64,000 nucleotides of DNA from Leisingera sp. ANG1 (lineage in GTDB: Bacteria; Pseudomonadota; Alphaproteobacteria; Rhodobacterales; Rhodobacteraceae), in contig NZ_AFCF02000001.1 of NCBI RefSeq assembly GCF_000203975.2, positions 999,783-1,063,782 of the forward strand, given 5' to 3'. The translations under genes and the position numbers were made by a program. How positions within the stretch are numbered: the stretch's first letter is position 1; each line of letters starts with the position of its first letter. The notes beneath the pieces were generated by a model that saw nothing but the letters and a program-made list of their open reading frames with translations, was not told the origin of the DNA and did no database searches. Shown here one piece after another: positions 61,624 through 64,000 of the stretch.

Positions 61624-62862
61624 TTAACGGGCTTTTTCCAGTTCGAACGCATCATGCAGCGCCTGCACCGCCAGCTCCATGTACTTGCGGTCGATCAGCA
61701 CCGAGATTTTGATCTCGGAGGTGGTGATCACCTTGATGTTGATACCCTCATCCGACAGCACCTTGAACATCTTGGCCGCGACACCCGACTGCGACCGCAT
61801 GCCGATGCCGACCACCGAAACCTTAGCAACATCCTGATCGGCCAGCAGCTCGGCATAGTTCAGCTCGCCCTGCTCCTTGATCGCCAGCAGCGCCTTTTCG
61901 GCACGTGCCACCTGATCGGTCGGGCAAGAGAAGGTCATGTCGGTGCGGCCGTCCTCAGAGACGTCCTGCACAATCATGTCGACGTTCACACCCGCGTCGC
62001 TGAGGGTGGTGAAGATGGTCGCCGCGATGCCCGGACGGTCGGCCACCGACTGCACAGTCAGCTTGGCCTCATCGCGGGAGTAGGCAACGCCGTTTACAAC
62101 ATTGGATTCCATGATTTCCTCCTCGTCGCAGACCAGGGTTCCGGCCTCGTCGGACTGTTCTTCAAAGCTAGACAGCACGCGCAGCTTCACCTTATAGCGC
62201 ATTGCCAGTTCAACCGAGCGTGTTTGCAGCACCTTGGCCCCCAGCGAGGCCAGTTCCAGCATTTCCTCAAACGCAATCTTGTCCAGCTTGCGCGCCTTGC
62301 CGCAGATCCGCGGGTCGGTGGTATAGACGCCATCCACATCGGTGTAGATATCGCAGCGCTCCGCCTCAAACGCGGCGGCAAAGGCCACTGCCGTGGTGTC
62401 GGACCCGCCGCGGCCCAGGGTGGTGATGCGGCCTTCGGGGCTGATGCCCTGGAAGCCCGCCACTACCGCCACCTTCATGCCTTCGGCAAACTTGGCATTG
62501 ATGTTTTCCGGCGGGATCTCCTCGATCCGGGCCTGGCTGTGCGCAGAGGTGGTCATCAGCGGCACCTGCCAGCCCTGCCAGCTGCGCGCCGGGATATCCA
62601 TTTCCTGCAGCGTCAGCGCCATCAGGCCCGCGGTCACGTTCTCGCCAGAGGACACAACGGCATCATATTCCCGCGCGTCGTACAGCGGCGAGGTCTCACC
62701 GACCCAGCCCACCAGCTCATTGGTCTTGCCGGACATTGCCGACACGATGACGATCACGTCATAACCCTTGGCCACCTCAACGCCGACGCGTTTAGCGGCG
62801 CGGCGGATGCGGTCCAGGTTGGCGACAGACGTGCCGCCGAATTTCATCACAAGTACGGGCAT
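61624..62862 (-). CDS. lysC: Aspartate kinase
   Basis: A 412-residue enzyme. KFGGTSV (7-13) and GRGGSDTTAVAFAAAFEAERC mark the kinase domain. Two ACT domains (about 265-412, beginning near LTVQSVADRPGIAATIFTTL) mediate feedback by Lys and/or Thr. It makes aspartyl phosphate, the first step to lysine, threonine, methionine and isoleucine. The start at 62862 (MPVLVMKFGG) was chosen over the upstream open frame. The 207 bp upstream show no lysine riboswitch that I can recognise. Confidence 0.96.
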   Translation of the reverse strand: MPVLVMKFGGTSVANLDRIRRAAKRVGVEVAKGYDVIVIVSAMSGKTNELVGWVGETSPLYDAREYDAVVSSGENVTAGLMALTLQEMDIPARSWQGWQVPLMTTSAHSQARIEEIPPENINAKFAEGMKVAVVAGFQGISPEGRITTLGRGGSDTTAVAFAAAFEAERCDIYTDVDGVYTTDPRICGKARKLDKIAFEEMLELASLGAKVLQTRSVELAMRYKVKLRVLSSFEEQSDEAGTLVCDEEEIMESNVVNGVAYSRDEAKLTVQSVADRPGIAATIFTTLSDAGVNVDMIVQDVSEDGRTDMTFSCPTDQVARAEKALLAIKEQGELNYAELLADQDVAKVSVVGIGMRSQSGVAAKMFKVLSDEGINIKVITTSEIKISVLIDRKYMELAVQALHDAFELEKAR

Positions 62863-63069
62863 ATGGAACGGGTCTCCCTGCGCTTGCGGGTTTCGGTCCC
62901 GTGCCTCATATGCGAGCGGTCCCCCAAGGGCAAGAGCATGCAGGCCATCCTGGCAAGGAAGCTGCGGCCCGCCCCCGGATTTCAGCGCGGCAAAGCGCCA
63001 CAAGGCTTTAACTGCGCAATTTCTGCCAAACCCGCTGCATCCCGTCCCGGGTTATCCGGCTGCTCTGTG

Positions 63070-64000
63070 TCAGGCGCGCCAGAACCGCACTGTCAGGATT
63101 GCGTAAACCGCCATGAGTTCCAGCCGCCCGATCAGCATTGCCACGCTCAGGATCCACTTGGCCGGATCGTTCAGGGTCGAGAAGTTGCCCGCAGGCCCAA
63201 TCGTGTCCCCCAGACCGGGTCCGATATTGGCCACCGCCGTTGCAGCGCCGGACACCGCGGTAACGAAATCCAGCCCGGTCAGCGCCAGCATCCAGGCAAT
63301 AATGCCCAGCGTCACCACGAAGAACATGAAGAAGGAAATCACCGAGCTCAGCACATCGGCGTCCACCGGGCGCCCCTCATAGCGGGTCAGGAACACCCCG
63401 TGCGGCGAGCGGATGCGCTGGATCTGCACCTTGATCGAGGCAAACAGCAGCTGGTAGCGGAAAATCTTGACCGAACAGGCGGTAGAACCCGCACAGCCGC
63501 CGATCAGCCCGGTGAAGAAGAAGATCATCACCAGGAAGCTGCCCCATTGCATGTAATCCGCGCTGGCATAGCCGGTACCGGACATGATCGAGGTGATGTT
63601 GAACAGGGCTGAACGCAGCGCTTCCTCGCCGCCATGCGGGCGGGCGTAGTACAGCACCCCTGCCGCCACCGCGACCAGCAGCCCCAGCGTCATCATGAAG
63701 CCCCGGATCTGGCTGTCGCGCAGCAGCGGGGTGCCGTGCCCGTTGATCAGCTGTACATAGCGCACGAACGGCAGCGCTGCCAAAATCATAAAGACAGAGG
63801 CCGCGTATTCCACCGGCCCGGCAAAAGCCCCGAACGACGCATCGTAGTTGGCAAACCCGCCGGTGGCGATGGTGGTCATCGAATGCACCAGCGCATCGAA
63901 CGGCCCCATGCCCATCATCATGTAGACCAGCATGCAGGCCATCGTCAGCGACACGTAGATCAATGAGATCTGCTTGGCGATCGCCTGCGCCCGCGGCAGG
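63070..64000 (-). CDS. TrkH-type potassium transporter subunit, 3' part
   Basis: The frame stays open to the right edge, so the N-terminus is outside; about 310 residues are seen. Selectivity-filter repeats are visible: HSMTTIATGGFANYD, NITSIMSGTGYASADYMQW and GAATAVANIGPGLGDTIGP, plus GGCAGSTACSVKIFRYQLL in one of the MPM units. Such proteins form the membrane channel that takes up K+ with a TrkA regulator. The C-terminus is intact. Neighbour lysC is on the same strand but 207 bp away. Confidence 0.92.
   Translation of the reverse strand, partial: LPRAQAIAKQISLIYVSLTMACMLVYMMMGMGPFDALVHSMTTIATGGFANYDASFGAFAGPVEYAASVFMILAALPFVRYVQLINGHGTPLLRDSQIRGFMMTLGLLVAVAAGVLYYARPHGGEEALRSALFNITSIMSGTGYASADYMQWGSFLVMIFFFTGLIGGCAGSTACSVKIFRYQLLFASIKVQIQRIRSPHGVFLTRYEGRPVDADVLSSVISFFMFFVVTLGIIAWMLALTGLDFVTAVSGAATAVANIGPGLGDTIGPAGNFSTLNDPAKWILSVAMLIGRLELMAVYAILTVRFWRA

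Noticed and set aside
62863-63069. Lysine riboswitch upstream of lysC
   Set aside because: No five-way junction core or conserved lysine-element sequences seen in the 207-bp gap.
1-64000. CRISPR array, insertion sequence, integrase or prophage
   Set aside because: No regular short direct repeats with spacers and no transposase, integrase or structural phage proteins were found.

Overview
This window is an ordinary stretch of chromosome from a GC-rich alphaproteobacterium. Gene content and protein style point to the Rhodobacteraceae, most likely the Roseobacter group (Phaeobacter, Leisingera or Ruegeria type). Indicators are an 8-oxoguanine deaminase, a CoA-dependent anthranilate cluster with a fused monooxygenase/old-yellow-enzyme protein, EI-Ntr (ptsP) beside lysC, DUF1127, DUF4453 and DUF2927 proteins, and an alphaproteobacterial RNase P RNA. 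The genus is inferred from protein resemblance only. I see no transposase, integrase, phage gene, plasmid function or CRISPR array.

Layout. 1-6.1 kb: tail of a nitroreductase, a membrane-anchored ClpP-fold protein, yebC, and two convergent SLC13-type permeases with TrkA-C domains, with a tiny exported peptide gene between them. 6.3-17.6 kb: a TIGR00282 phosphoesterase, a divergent VOC/LysR pair, mgtE with 5-formyl-THF cyclo-ligase, guanine deaminase convergent with 8-oxoguanine deaminase, hisN, an XRE regulator, a quinone oxidoreductase, and a LysR gene divergent from a DUF1127 gene. 17.8-29.9 kb: Bax inhibitor-1, GNAT, rpmG, a HAMP-adenylate cyclase whose 3' end overlaps rnpB, an amidase/lipoprotein pair, gatC-gatA, a UPF0173 hydrolase, tag/yciI/tetR, tadA and a pseudouridine synthase.

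29.96-35.5 kb holds the least explained locus: a co-directional run of a 24-residue membrane peptide, an XpaC-like protein, TelA, a DUF2927 lipoprotein, an SPFH-GYF2 fusion and a double zinc-ribbon membrane protein. It resembles membrane-stress or toxic-anion modules of other bacteria. A small heat-shock protein gene faces it. 36.2-42.1 kb: dtd, then a four-gene peptide/nickel-class ABC importer with a Tat-exported binding protein and a fused double ATPase. 42.3-51.6 kb: a DUF1326/DUF2182 pair, an alkaline-phosphatase-superfamily hydrolase, a DUF4453 protein, an esterase, a long acyl-CoA synthetase, an ABC exporter, tRNA-Gly(TCC), a CbiX-like protein and tRNA-Cys(GCA).

51.8-59.0 kb is a tight minus-strand catabolic operon: fused 2-aminobenzoyl-CoA monooxygenase/reductase, SDR, MarR, enoyl-CoA hydratase, acyl-CoA dehydrogenase and 2-aminobenzoate-CoA ligase. 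A strong dyad in front of its first gene is a candidate MarR operator. The window closes with ptsP, lysC and the 3' part of a trkH-type potassium transporter that runs off the right edge. A short repeat (hairpin followed by a GGGrTAyTT...AGAnnGAAG-like box) occurs at least four times, each time just past a stop codon or in a short intergenic gap.
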